From Oscillospiraceae bacterium (GTDB taxonomy: Bacteria; Bacillota_A; Clostridia; Oscillospirales; Oscillospiraceae): DNA of 56,376 nucleotides. Location: positions 1 through 56,376 of the forward strand of contig JAFYAB010000088.1 in the NCBI GenBank assembly GCA_017540945.1, in the 5' to 3' direction. Positions 1 through 8,295 of this stretch are shown here, piece after piece (the first letter of the stretch is position 1; every line of letters starts with the position of its first letter). The translations under genes were made by a program, and so were the position numbers. The notes beneath the pieces were generated by a model. It worked only from the letters and a program-made list of their open reading frames with translations. It had not been told where the DNA came from and did not search any database.

Positions 1-2
1 AT

Positions 3-209
3 GGCCTTTGCCTCGATGTTTGGGAATCAGCAGCGCGAGAAGACAGCGTTGCCGGCCATACCGGAGAAAACTGGGGCTTTCTGACCAGCTGGGTCTTTTC
101 CCGCAAGAAAGACATCTGCGTTGCCATCATGTACAACAACGTCACGGAAGCCGCCGACGAAGCGATAAATGACATCGCCTGCGAGATTTATAAAAACGCG
201 AAGGAATAA
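3..209 (+). CDS. Serine hydrolase (class C beta-lactamase fold), C-terminal fragment cut by window edge
   Basis: The first 209 bases hold an open frame that enters from the left edge and stops with TAA at 207-209; about 68 residues are visible. The motif GHTGENWGF followed by a predicted beta strand and a C-terminal helix matches the last conserved block (H-T-G) of penicillin-binding-protein-like, class C beta-lactamase-fold serine hydrolases. The SxxK and YxN motifs would lie upstream, outside the window. A second full-length member of the same superfamily starts 15 bases downstream behind its own ribosome binding site, so the two are probably a tandem duplicated pair in one operon. Substrate is unknown; such proteins are often D-alanyl peptidases or esterases. 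Confidence 0.75.
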   Translation, partial: GLCLDVWESAAREDSVAGHTGENWGFLTSWVFSRKKDICVAIMYNNVTEAADEAINDIACEIYKNAKE

Positions 210-224
210 AGGAGAAATACACGG

Positions 225-1598
225 ATGGATAAAAATACCATGATACATAATTTGGCCCGCGAGTTGAATAAAAAGGACGGCTTCAACGGGGCCTGGCTCT
301 ACGCCGAAAAGGGCGAGATCGTGTCCAAGGGCGTTCTCGGTTTCCGGGATCCCGAAGACACGCTGCCGATCACGGAGGACACGATCTTCCAGCTGGCTTC
401 GGTCAGCAAGACGTTCACGTCGGCGGCGGTCATGCTGCTGATGCGGCAGGGCCTTTTCAGCCCGGAGGACGAGATCACGAAGTTTTTCCCGGAGATCCCG
501 TATCCGGGCGTGACGGTACGGCATCTGCTGACCCACACAAGCGGCATTCCCGATTACTTTGACGACGCGGATTGGTTCATCAAGATCTGGAAGGAAGAAA
601 AGCGGGTGCCGGGCAACGACGAGATTTTGCGCTTTCTCCGGGAAACCAAGGCGAAACCGTACTTCGCCCCGGGGGAAGGCCTGCATTACTCCAACACCGG
701 CTATAATCTCCTGGCGCTGCTGGTGGAGCGGCTCTCTGGCGTTCCCTATGAAGAGTTCCTGCAAAAGAATATTTTCGAGCCCGCCGGCATGAGTTCCACC
801 CGCTGCTGCCATATCCGCAGAGACGGCGTTCCGTTTGAAAATTACGCTCAGGCGACGGTGTATGATGATGGAAAATGCGTGGCTGACATCGACTCCGCAG
901 AGGAAGGCGACGTGGTCGCCTTTGACGGTCTGAACGGCGACGACTATGTGTACACCAACATTTTTGACATGCTCAGATGGGACAGGGCACTGCGCGAGGG
1001 TAAGGTGCTCACTCTTGAAGAGCAGCAGTTCATGTACACCCCCGGAAAGCTCAACAACGGTGAGGATGCTGTTTACGATGAGGATGATGGGCTTGGCTAC
1101 GGTTTCGGCTGGGCCGTCGGGCACGACGAGGCCCTTGGACTGGTCGTCAGTCACAGCGGCGGCATGCCGGGCGTCGCCACCTGGTTCGAGCGCTTCCTCG
1201 ACGCGGACAGGGTCCTTGTGATCCTCAGCAACCGGGACTACCGGGACGTCAGAGCGTATCTGGGCTACTGGGACGGCATGGAAGCGATCGCAAGAGACAA
1301 GGAGCCGGATCCCATCGTGTGCATCGAGGATATCGCGATCCAAAACCCGGACAAGTCGAAGTGGGAGCGCTTCTGCGGCAAGTACGAGCACCCCGAGGAC
1401 GCGGACTTCATCGTGGACGAGGTCCGGATGCAGGACGGCGAGCTTTGGGCGAAGTGCATCGACGAGGACGGAGATGACATGTCCTTCCGCCTCTATGCCA
1501 TCGGGGAAAACGAGTTCGGCCGGAAGGGCGGATTGCTGAAGCTGACCTTCGGCGACGGCTGCGTGACGTTCGACGATTATACCTGCAAAAAGCTGTAA
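225..1598 (+). CDS. Serine hydrolase, class C beta-lactamase / D-Ala-D-Ala carboxypeptidase fold
   Basis: 457 residues. The three active-site motifs of the family are visible: S59-V-S-K62 (nucleophile and general base), Y155-S-N157, and H310-S-G-G313 standing in for KTG. The domain covers roughly residues 10-350; the remaining ~100 residues form a beta-rich tail of the type found after many of these domains. No signal peptide or membrane segment is apparent, so the protein is probably cytoplasmic or leaves by an unusual route. The start is supported by AAAGGAG 10-14 bases upstream. It follows another hydrolase fragment and precedes an M3 peptidase by 24 bases, suggesting a peptide-handling operon. 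The block GENEFGRKGG near the C-terminus reappears in a broken copy at 3336-3466. True beta-lactamase activity cannot be inferred from motifs alone. Confidence 0.85.
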   Translation: MDKNTMIHNLARELNKKDGFNGAWLYAEKGEIVSKGVLGFRDPEDTLPITEDTIFQLASVSKTFTSAAVMLLMRQGLFSPEDEITKFFPEIPYPGVTVRHLLTHTSGIPDYFDDADWFIKIWKEEKRVPGNDEILRFLRETKAKPYFAPGEGLHYSNTGYNLLALLVERLSGVPYEEFLQKNIFEPAGMSSTRCCHIRRDGVPFENYAQATVYDDGKCVADIDSAEEGDVVAFDGLNGDDYVYTNIFDMLRWDRALREGKVLTLEEQQFMYTPGKLNNGEDAVYDEDDGLGYGFGWAVGHDEALGLVVSHSGGMPGVATWFERFLDADRVLVILSNRDYRDVRAYLGYWDGMEAIARDKEPDPIVCIEDIAIQNPDKSKWERFCGKYEHPEDADFIVDEVRMQDGELWAKCIDEDGDDMSFRLYAIGENEFGRKGGLLKLTFGDGCVTFDDYTCKKL

Positions 1599-1622
1599 CT
1601 GATCACGAAAAGGAGTGTTATC

Positions 1623-3326
1623 ATGAAATTTTCTGAAATGCCTTACAAGAGACCCAATCCCGAGCAGGTCAAGGCGGAGCTGACGGCGCTGACCGAGCGG
1701 CTTAAAAACGCGCAGAGCTATGAAGAAGCCCGCGCGGTCTTCCTGGAGAAGGAGGAGCAGGAAAAGGCCGTGGACACCATGGGCACCTTGGCCTACATCC
1801 GTCATTCCATCGACACCCGGGACGAATTCTATGACGGCGAGGTGGAGTTCTGGGACGAGATCGGGCCCGAGCTGGAGGAATACCAGCAGGCCTGGATCGA
1901 CGCCATGCTGGACTCTCCCTTCCGGAAGGATTTCGCAGCCGAATACGGCGATCTGCTCTTTGTCAACGCCCAGATCGCCAAGAAGACCTTCACCCCGGAG
2001 ATCATCCCGGATCTGCAGCGGGAGAACGAGCTGACCACCGAGTACGGCAAGCTGATCGCCTCGGCCCAGATCCCCTTCGAGGGCGGGGTCTACACCCTGT
2101 CCCAGCTCACGCCCTTCAAGACCTGCGCCGACGACGAAAAGCGCCTGGCCGCCTGGATCGCCGACGGCAAGTGGTGCAAGGAGCAGCAGCCCCGGCTGGA
2201 CGCCATCTACGATGAGCTGACGCACCTGCGGGACAAGATGGGCCGGAAGCTGGGCTATGACGGCTATACCCAGCTGGGTTATTACCGCATGGAGCGCAAC
2301 TGCTGGACCAAGGCCGACATTGAGAAGTTCCGCGACGCGGTGCAGAAGTACCTGGTCCCCGTGGCGGATTCCATCATGCGGGAGCAGGCGAAGCGCCTGG
2401 GCAAGCCCTACCCCCTGTCCTACGCCGACGCCGCTCTGAGCTTCCGCAGCGGCAATCCCCGCCCCGTGGGCACGGCAGAGGACATTCTGGATCAGGGCCA
2501 GAAGTTCTACGACGCCCTTTCCCCCGAGACAAGCGAATTTTTCCGGGCCATGCGGGAGAACGAGCTCATGGATGTGCTCTCCACCGAGGGCAAGGAGGGC
2601 GGCGGCTATCAGACCGAGCTTCCCCTCTATCAGGTCCCCTTCATCTTTGCCAACTTCAACGGCACCCAGGGCGACGTGGAGGTAGTCACCCATGAGGCCG
2701 GCCACGCCTTCGAATACTGGATGAACCGGACCCGCATCCCCACCGAGTACGCCTGCCCCACCGCCGAGGCCTGCGAGGTCCACTCCATGAGCATGGAGTT
2801 CTTCGGCTGGATGAACGCCGAGGGCTTCTTCGGCCCCGACGCGAAGAAGTTCATGTACAGTCACCTGTCCGACGCTCTGACCTTCATTCCCTACGGCACC
2901 CTGGTGGATCACTTCCAGCACGTCGTCTATGAGAAGCCGGAGCTGACGCCCGCCCAGCGCCACGCCGAGTGGAAGCGCCTCATGGGGATCTACATGCCCT
3001 GGATCCGGCTGGACGGGGAGATCCCCTTCTATGCCGAGGGCGAGCGCTGGCAGCGCCAGGGACACATCTACGAGACTCCCTTCTACTACATTGACTACTG
3101 CCTGGCTCAGACCGTGGCTCTGGAGATCTGGGCCATGATCCAGAAGGACCGGGAGAACGCCTGGAAGCACTATATGGCCTACACCGTCCAGGGTGGCAGC
3201 CGGACCTTTGTGGAGCTGCTGCAGCACGCCGGGCTTACCACCCCCTTCGACGAGGCCTGTCTGCGGGAGATCTGCGAAACCGCTGTCCATTGGCTGGAGA
3301 ACTTCGACCTGACGGAGATGAGATGA
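1623..3326 (+). CDS. M3 family oligoendopeptidase (PepF-like zinc metallopeptidase)
   Basis: 567 residues, the usual size of the shorter M3 oligoendopeptidases. The zinc site is H357-E-A-G-H361, and E385 in CEVHSMSME, 28 residues further on, is the expected third zinc ligand. The long, mostly helical N-terminal part and the absence of a signal peptide fit a cytoplasmic enzyme that trims short peptides. The start follows AAAGGAGTG 7 bases upstream. It sits 24 bases behind a serine hydrolase gene and is probably co-transcribed with it. The stop codon region runs directly into a degenerate copy of the serine hydrolase tail, so this gene may have been inserted into, or duplicated beside, a hydrolase array. 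Confidence 0.93.
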   Translation: MKFSEMPYKRPNPEQVKAELTALTERLKNAQSYEEARAVFLEKEEQEKAVDTMGTLAYIRHSIDTRDEFYDGEVEFWDEIGPELEEYQQAWIDAMLDSPFRKDFAAEYGDLLFVNAQIAKKTFTPEIIPDLQRENELTTEYGKLIASAQIPFEGGVYTLSQLTPFKTCADDEKRLAAWIADGKWCKEQQPRLDAIYDELTHLRDKMGRKLGYDGYTQLGYYRMERNCWTKADIEKFRDAVQKYLVPVADSIMREQAKRLGKPYPLSYADAALSFRSGNPRPVGTAEDILDQGQKFYDALSPETSEFFRAMRENELMDVLSTEGKEGGGYQTELPLYQVPFIFANFNGTQGDVEVVTHEAGHAFEYWMNRTRIPTEYACPTAEACEVHSMSMEFFGWMNAEGFFGPDAKKFMYSHLSDALTFIPYGTLVDHFQHVVYEKPELTPAQRHAEWKRLMGIYMPWIRLDGEIPFYAEGERWQRQGHIYETPFYYIDYCLAQTVALEIWAMIQKDRENAWKHYMAYTVQGGSRTFVELLQHAGLTTPFDEACLREICETAVHWLENFDLTEMR

Positions 3327-3335
3327 CCATTCAGC

Positions 3336-3466
3336 GCTATCCCGTCGGAGAAAACGAATTCGGCCGCAAGGGCGGCAGGCGCAGGCTGCGTTTTGTCAAA
3401 AGCTGCCTGGAGCTCGGCAAATTTCCCCGCAAAAGGCAGTTAGAGTTTTTGCGTTTTTCCTATTGA
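3336..3466 (+). pseudogene. Remnant of the C-terminal tail of a third serine hydrolase
   Basis: Immediately after the peptidase stop, one reading frame gives R-Y-P-V then GENEFGRKGG, followed by basic and hydrophobic residues to a TAT-TGA stop near 3466. The intact hydrolase at 225-1598 has L-Y-A-I then GENEFGRKGG at the equivalent place, and the DNA of the two blocks is clearly related (gaaaacga-ttcggccg-aagggcgg). There is no start codon with a ribosome binding site and no upstream domain, so it is a decayed fragment rather than a gene. It indicates that the locus once carried at least three tandem hydrolases. Confidence 0.6.
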
Positions 3467-3529
3467 CAAATCACGGGAGACCGCGTATTATAACAATTGT
3501 TACATAACGATTGTTATAGTACGCGGTCT
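3463..3529 (+). promoter_or_regulatory. Promoter and nested palindromic operator of the TetR-CPBP operon
   Basis: TTGACA at 3463-3468 and TATTAT at 3486-3491 with a 17-base spacer form a near-ideal sigma-A promoter. Overlapping the -10 and the likely start is a 52-base dyad (3478-3529): 10-base arms AGACCGCGTA and TACGCGGTCT are perfect, and the inside holds two tandem palindromes, TAACAATTGTTA (3491-3502) and TAACGATTGTTA (3505-3516), 14 bases apart. This is the classic arrangement for autorepression by the TetR protein encoded next. Confidence 0.85.
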
Positions 3530-3574
3530 TTGATATGGATTTCGTATCCTGCATTCAGAGAGGAGGATCTGCGC

Positions 3575-4162
3575 ATGCCGCCGAAATCAAGGATCACAAA
3601 AGATATGATCCTGGACGCCGCGGTCGCCGTCGTTCGGGAAAGCGGATTTGAAAGCGTCAACGCCAGGACGGTCTCCCGGCGGCTGCACTGTTCCACGCAG
3701 CCGGTGATGTATCATTTCTCCACCATCGACAGCCTGAAGCGGGCCGCCTATGCCCGGGTAGACCGGCTCCATGGGACATATATGATGAACATTCCGGCGG
3801 AGCAGGACCCGGTCCTGGGGATCGGCTTGAATTATATCCGCTTCGCCGTGGAGGAACCGCAGCTGTTCCGCTTTCTGTTCCAATCCGGATACGCGGAGGA
3901 GAACAGTCTGCTGGAAATGATCGATTCCGAAGAGCTGGTCCCGGTCCTGGCCGCCATGCAGGAGGGTGCCGGGCTGGACATGGAAAAAACAAGGCAGATA
4001 TTTTTGACCGTGGCGCTGTTTGCCCACGGCTATGCCAGCATCATCGCCAACAATGGTTTGGAATATAATGAAAAACTGATCGCGGAGCACCTGGAACGCT
4101 GCTGGGACGGCGCGGTGCTCGCGGCTGCCGGGGAGAAAAACGAACATGAAAAAGCTGTATGA
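3575..4162 (+). CDS. TetR/AcrR family transcriptional regulator
   Basis: 195 residues from the ATG at 3575, chosen because GAGGAGG lies 8-14 bases upstream; an in-frame upstream start at 3497 would fall inside the operator. The N-terminal 50 residues form a TetR helix-turn-helix: ITKDMILDAA for helix 1, then a recognition region SRRLHCSTQPVMYHF. The rest is a helical ligand and dimerisation domain. The gene overlaps the following CPBP protease gene by 17 bases, so the two are translationally coupled, and its promoter carries a large palindrome it probably binds. The inducer is unknown; the partner protease suggests a membrane or envelope stress signal. Confidence 0.9.
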   Translation: MPPKSRITKDMILDAAVAVVRESGFESVNARTVSRRLHCSTQPVMYHFSTIDSLKRAAYARVDRLHGTYMMNIPAEQDPVLGIGLNYIRFAVEEPQLFRFLFQSGYAEENSLLEMIDSEELVPVLAAMQEGAGLDMEKTRQIFLTVALFAHGYASIIANNGLEYNEKLIAEHLERCWDGAVLAAAGEKNEHEKAV

Positions 4163-4910
4163 AAAAAGCGAGATCAGCTTTGCGATCCTCTGGATCGTGA
4201 TCTACACCGTGGTCATGGGCAGCCTGAAGAACAAGTTCGGGCTCGATACGCTGTGGCATATGCTGGGGATGATCGCCATCTCCGCGGCGATGCTCCTGCT
4301 TGTGATCAAAAACGGCCTCGCGGAGAAGTACGGCCTGTCCGGCTGGACAAAGAACAGCAGGGCCATGCTGTGGCTCATCCCTCTGTGGCTCCTGTCCTGT
4401 ATCAATCTCGTCGGAGGCTTCAAGCCGGATTATCCGGTGCCGGGCCTGATCTATGCGGCGGTATCCATGGCCTTGGTCGGATACGCGGAGGAGCAGCTCT
4501 TCCGGGGCTTCCTGTTCAAGGCGATGCTGAAGGACGGCAGCGTCAAGGCGGCTGTCATCGTCTCCTCCGCTACCTTTGCGCTGGGCCATATTATGAACCT
4601 GTTTACCGGACAGAACCTTGTCGATACGCTCAATCAGGTCTTCTTTGCGGTCGCCGTCGGACTTGTCTTCACCATGGTGTTTTACAAAGGCGGGAGCCTG
4701 CTGCCCTGCATTCTGGCCCACAGCTTCATCGACGCAACCGCTGTATTTGCACCCGACAAAGGGTCTGTGCTTCTGAACGTGATCACACACGCAGCGATCC
4801 TCGTCATTTCCGCGGCATACTGCGTCTATCTGGCAAAGCGCGTCGAGACGCCCGCCGTGAACCGGGTCGAGGTCCGGAAGGAATCCGCCGCTGACGGGCA
4901 GGAGCCCTGA
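4146..4910 (+). CDS. CPBP family intramembrane glutamic endopeptidase (Abi/CAAX protease-like)
   Basis: 254 residues with about seven to eight hydrophobic segments. The family motifs are present: E115-E116-x-x-x-R120 (EEQLFR), then H148 with N151 (GHIMN), and H192 in AHSFID. These residues build the active site of CPBP membrane proteases, the relatives of Rce1. Roles known in Firmicutes include bacteriocin self-immunity, pheromone processing and regulated proteolysis; no bacteriocin gene is visible here. It overlaps the TetR gene by 17 bases and is probably controlled by it. The last ~15 residues are a short charged cytoplasmic tail. Confidence 0.9.
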   Translation: MKKLYEKSEISFAILWIVIYTVVMGSLKNKFGLDTLWHMLGMIAISAAMLLLVIKNGLAEKYGLSGWTKNSRAMLWLIPLWLLSCINLVGGFKPDYPVPGLIYAAVSMALVGYAEEQLFRGFLFKAMLKDGSVKAAVIVSSATFALGHIMNLFTGQNLVDTLNQVFFAVAVGLVFTMVFYKGGSLLPCILAHSFIDATAVFAPDKGSVLLNVITHAAILVISAAYCVYLAKRVETPAVNRVEVRKESAADGQEP

Positions 4911-4954
4911 GGCGTTTGTCTACGGCAGATAAGGCTCTGACAGGAACAAAACAC

Positions 4955-4983
4955 TTGCATACGGGAACGAAATATGGTATTAT
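4955..4983 (+). promoter_or_regulatory. Sigma-A type promoter upstream of the LURP-one-related gene
   Basis: TTGCAT (4955-4960) and TATTAT (4978-4983) are separated by exactly 17 bases and lie about 35 bases before the start codon, giving the downstream gene its own promoter. Confidence 0.65.
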
Positions 4984-5017
4984 GACAACATCAATATAAC
5001 AGAAAGGAATGCAGATC

Positions 5018-5623
5018 ATGGGCGTTTTTTCCAAGCACCACCGTTTCCGCGAGGCGGGACAGGACGCCAACCAGTACAATGTCGAGATGTATGGCGTTCC
5101 CGCGCGATCCCTGTTTACCTCCACCAAGGTCTTCACCCTGCATCATAAAATCGAAATCACGAACAAGCAGGAGGAGGTCGTCTACCGGGCGCAATCCAAA
5201 TTCTTCACCCTGCATGACAAAACGGACGTCACCGACGCCGCCGGAAAGCAGGTGGCGCACATCGAGCGCAAGATCCTGACTCTGCACCAGCGCCATTTTG
5301 TCACCATGGCGGACGGGACCCGCTTCGAGCTGTCCAGCGAGCTCTTCCATATCGTGAAGGACGTGATCAACATCGAGGGCCTGGGCTGGCAGCTTCGGGG
5401 CAACGTGTTCGGCTGGAACTTCCAGCTCTTCGACGCCGAAGGCGGCATCATTGCGCTGATCAGCCAGAAGGCCATTTCTCTCCATGACAAATACTGTATT
5501 GATATCTACCGCCCGGAGTACGAGGGCATTGTGGTGGCCATCCTGGTGACCCTCCAACATATGATCCGGGATCGGGAGAGGAGCAGCTCCTCCAGCTCCT
5601 TCTCTTCCTCCGCCTCGAACTGA
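5018..5623 (+). CDS. LURP-one-related (LOR/DUF567, tubby-like fold) family protein
   Basis: 201 residues. The sequence is built of repeated beta hairpins with a recurring theme F-T-L-H-x-K/R (FTLHHKIEI, FTLHDKTDV, LTLHQRHFV), ending in a hydrophobic helix (IVVAILVTLQHMI) and a serine-rich tail. This is the pattern of LURP-one-related proteins, which adopt the tubby/scramblase barrel fold. Cellular role in bacteria is not established; lipid or membrane association is an inference from the fold. The start at 5018 is preferred over an in-frame ATG at 5009 because AAAGGA ends 9 bases before 5018 but only touches 5009. It has its own promoter and is followed by a strong terminator. Confidence 0.82.
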   Translation: MGVFSKHHRFREAGQDANQYNVEMYGVPARSLFTSTKVFTLHHKIEITNKQEEVVYRAQSKFFTLHDKTDVTDAAGKQVAHIERKILTLHQRHFVTMADGTRFELSSELFHIVKDVINIEGLGWQLRGNVFGWNFQLFDAEGGIIALISQKAISLHDKYCIDIYRPEYEGIVVAILVTLQHMIRDRERSSSSSSFSSSASN

Positions 5624-5635
5624 ACCCTTTCACAA

Positions 5636-5675
5636 AAGCCCATCCTGTTCTGTTTCGGAACAGGATGGGCTTTTT
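5636..5675 (+). terminator. Rho-independent terminator after the LOR gene
   Basis: A perfect 15-base-pair stem (5636-5650 with 5658-5672), 7-base loop and run of T at 5671-5675. Confidence 0.9.
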
Positions 5676-5811
5676 CCCGGTATTATTTGTTCCGTGTAAA
5701 CCTTTTTGCCGTCTGTTGCATCTGATAGTCAGAACCTGCGCCGTAATATTTTATGATTTGTCAACCATACGCGGAGTCAAAGCGTCTATATCAATAGAGA
5801 GCATATTTCGA

Positions 5812-5840
5812 TTGCAAAACCGCGGGGGATATGGTAACAT
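5812..5840 (+). promoter_or_regulatory. Probable promoter of the secreted SLH protein
   Basis: TTGCAA (5812-5817), 17-base spacer, TAACAT (5835-5840), about 50 bases before the start codon. The rest of the 216-base gap shows no coding potential. Confidence 0.5.
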
Positions 5841-5892
5841 GGAATCGAGGAATGGCTCCCATCTCAGAATGATTTGAAAGAAAGGACAAAGA

Positions 5893-8166
5893 ATGATGAA
5901 ACGTGCGCTATCAGTGTTCCTGGCCCTGGTGCTGCTGATCGGCCTGCTGGTTCTGCCCGCCAGCGCGGCCAGCGCGAAGGACGTCCACACCTATCTGATG
6001 AACATTGCCAAGGAGGGCAGCTACGACGATGCGGAGCACGCCTGGTATGACGGCTTTGAGATCGGCAGCAACAGCGAAGGAACCTTCTTCTACGTGGTCA
6101 GCTACATGGAGAAAACAAAGTATGTCCACAACTCCATCGTCTTCTTTGCGTCGAGCTCCGAGTATTTGAGCTATGAGGTCACCTGGAAGATCTCCAGCAA
6201 TCCTTCCCCCTCCTATAACGCCTACGTGGAGGTCTACGACAAGGGCAGCAGCGCCGCCGATACCAACGGCGTTGTGGTGCTCCCCGCCAACTACAGCGGC
6301 GGCGCATACAGCTCCTTCAAGACCTTCTCCGGGGAAAGCGCGTATAAGACGGCTATGCTGGAGCTTTTGAATGCCTTCCTTCCCGGCGTGCTGGAATACA
6401 CCCGCGCCGTGATCAACGAACAGGATTACACCCTGGCCACCCTGGGCATGACAGGCTACAAGAAGTGCGATTGGGTCCACGCCTTTGACAAGGGCAAGGT
6501 CACCAAGACGCCCACCTGCGGGGATCCGGGCACAAAAACCTATACCTGCAGGGTTTGCGGAACAACGCAGGATGAGTCGATCCCTGCCACCGGGGAGCAC
6601 CAGTGGAAGAAAGAGGACGATCCCAGCATCAGCACGCCGCCCACCTGCACCGAGGACGGCACGACCTGGTATGTCTGCACGGTATGCGTCGCTACGAAAT
6701 CGGAGGTCGTGCCTGCGCTGGGCCACGACTGGAGGCAGGATCAGGAGAAAACCGTGGAGCCCAGCTGCACGGAGGAAGGAAAACTCGCGGAAACCTGCGC
6801 CCGCTGCGGCGAGATCCGGGAATCCGCCCTGGCAGCCCTGGGGCACGACTGGAAATACACCAAGACCCTGACTCCTACGGTGGACAGCGAGCACGGCACC
6901 GCCCTCTATACCTGTCAGCGCTGTCAGCAGACGAAAGAGGATAAGCTCTGCGCCGGCCTGATCTTCACGGACATGCCCGCCGAGGGCAACTGGGCCCATA
7001 ATCCCATCGACTGGGCCTACTTCAAGGGCATCACCTCCGGCAAGACCCCCACGACCTTCGCCCCCAAGGCCAAGGTCACCCGGGCCGAGGTCGTGACCTT
7101 CCTCTGGACCGCCATGGGCAAGCCTGAGCCCACGCTGACCGAGAATCCCTTCAAGGACGTGAAGGAGGGCAAATACTACTATAAGCCGGTGCTCTGGGCC
7201 TATGAGCACAACATCACCGGCGGCAAGACGGAAAACACCTTCGGCTGGAGAGACGAGTGCAGCCGCGCCCAGATCGTGACCTTCCTCTGGAGCGCCGCGG
7301 GCAAGCCGGAGCCGACCTTGACGGAGAACCCCTTCACGGACGTCAGTGAGGACAAATATTATTATAAGGCGGTACTCTGGGCCTACGAGAACAGCATCAC
7401 CGGCGGCGTCACCGAGACCAGCTTCGGCCCGAGCAAGACCTGCACCCGCGCCCAGACCGTGACCTTCCTGTACAAGGCCTATGAGCTGCTGACCGCCGAG
7501 CCGGAGCCCTCCGTCGTGCTGGACTGGCGCTGGAGTCAGTTTAGCGGAGAGGGCATGGACCGCTCCGATCTTCTGCCCGGCGATATGGACATTCTGCGCG
7601 TCACGGTGCGGGGCGACGAGGAGCCCGTCCTGAGCACCGACAATCCGGAGGTGGTGGAGCTGATCCCCCAGAGCAAAAACGAGGGATTGGAGGAGGAGAA
7701 CGGCGAGAAGGTCTACGAATGGGACGTCGTTATCGTTGGAAGCGGCACGGCTACGATCTCCTGCGCCATCGGCGGAGAGACGGACCGGAGCCTGACCATC
7801 CTGTCTTCCGCAGATCCGAGCTTCGTGTCCGCGGAGTGGATCATTGGGGAGGAGACCAGCACGGCGGATCCGATCACCCTGCCCGTGGAGCCACAGACCG
7901 CTCTGTTTGTCGTCATGCGCTATCCGGTCCTGCCCGAGGGCGAGGACGCCCCGAATCCCGATTCCTATGAGCTCCCGGAGATCGTGACCGACGTGCCGGA
8001 GCTCCTGAATATCCGGAAATCCGACAATCCGGTCAGCGTTGTCGGCAGCCACGAGCGCGGCTTCCTCTGGCTGGTTTCCCCGCAGAAGGCCGGCAGCGGA
8101 ACCGTTTCCATCCGCTTCCGGGGCGAGCTTGTCAGGAGCCTGAACGTCATTGTGCCGGAGCAATAG
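5893..8166 (+). CDS. Secreted S-layer homology (SLH) protein with cysteine-rich GHDW-type repeats
   Basis: 757 residues. Residues 1-27 are a signal peptide (basic start, hydrophobic core, ASA cleavage site). Residues ~28-190 are a domain I do not recognise. Residues ~195-350 hold three to four repeats of about 40 residues with the plan P-T-C-x(n)-G-T-x-x-Y-x-C-x-x-C ending in GHDW or GEHQW, a surface repeat known from many Firmicutes proteins. Residues ~353-540 are three SLH modules (FTDMPAEGNW..., FKDVKEGKYY..., FTDVSEDKYY...), which bind pyruvylated or similar cell wall polymer. The last ~215 residues are beta-rich, Ig-like in flavour, function unknown. SD AAAGGA lies upstream of the tandem ATGATG. 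It is probably attached to the cell surface; ligand unknown. Confidence 0.88.
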   Translation: MMKRALSVFLALVLLIGLLVLPASAASAKDVHTYLMNIAKEGSYDDAEHAWYDGFEIGSNSEGTFFYVVSYMEKTKYVHNSIVFFASSSEYLSYEVTWKISSNPSPSYNAYVEVYDKGSSAADTNGVVVLPANYSGGAYSSFKTFSGESAYKTAMLELLNAFLPGVLEYTRAVINEQDYTLATLGMTGYKKCDWVHAFDKGKVTKTPTCGDPGTKTYTCRVCGTTQDESIPATGEHQWKKEDDPSISTPPTCTEDGTTWYVCTVCVATKSEVVPALGHDWRQDQEKTVEPSCTEEGKLAETCARCGEIRESALAALGHDWKYTKTLTPTVDSEHGTALYTCQRCQQTKEDKLCAGLIFTDMPAEGNWAHNPIDWAYFKGITSGKTPTTFAPKAKVTRAEVVTFLWTAMGKPEPTLTENPFKDVKEGKYYYKPVLWAYEHNITGGKTENTFGWRDECSRAQIVTFLWSAAGKPEPTLTENPFTDVSEDKYYYKAVLWAYENSITGGVTETSFGPSKTCTRAQTVTFLYKAYELLTAEPEPSVVLDWRWSQFSGEGMDRSDLLPGDMDILRVTVRGDEEPVLSTDNPEVVELIPQSKNEGLEEENGEKVYEWDVVIVGSGTATISCAIGGETDRSLTILSSADPSFVSAEWIIGEETSTADPITLPVEPQTALFVVMRYPVLPEGEDAPNPDSYELPEIVTDVPELLNIRKSDNPVSVVGSHERGFLWLVSPQKAGSGTVSIRFRGELVRSLNVIVPEQ

Positions 8167-8249
8167 AAGCACTGTTTTTTACATATATTTGATAAAGTTA
8201 GAAACTTATTATCAAATATTAGTATTAGTCAAATAATAGTATTACAGAG
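8167..8249 (+). other. AT-rich intergenic island with hairpins
   Basis: About 80 bases of very AT-rich DNA between two GC-rich genes. It contains an 11-base inverted repeat (8185-8195 with 8209-8219, ATATTTGATAA) and a near repeat of TAGTATTA. No promoter or gene is convincing. Confidence 0.5.
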
Positions 8250-8285
8250 AAATCCCCCATGCGGCGCGTACCGCATGGGGGATTT
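8250..8285. terminator. Bidirectional terminator between the convergent SLH and SGNH genes
   Basis: A perfect 15-base-pair stem (8250-8264 with 8271-8285) with loop CGCGTA, bounded by A and T runs on both sides, placed between convergent genes. Confidence 0.85.
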
Positions 8286-8295
8286 CCCATGGCTG

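Noticed and set aside
225..1598. Antibiotic-resistance beta-lactamase
   Set aside because: Motifs only place it in the wide serine hydrolase fold; there is no signal peptide and the third motif is HSG rather than KTG.
27..3290. A 1087-residue open frame on the minus strand opposite the hydrolase and peptidase genes
   Set aside because: It lies antisense to two clear families, its translation is low-complexity and Val/Leu/His-rich, and it has no domain or ribosome binding site. GC-rich codon use produces such frames throughout the window (also 5911-8172, 13225-15120, 21835-23607, 25029-26474, 38996-42103).
3497..3574. Longer TetR start at 3497
   Set aside because: It would begin within the operator and promoter; the ATG at 3575 has a proper ribosome binding site and gives the family N-terminus.
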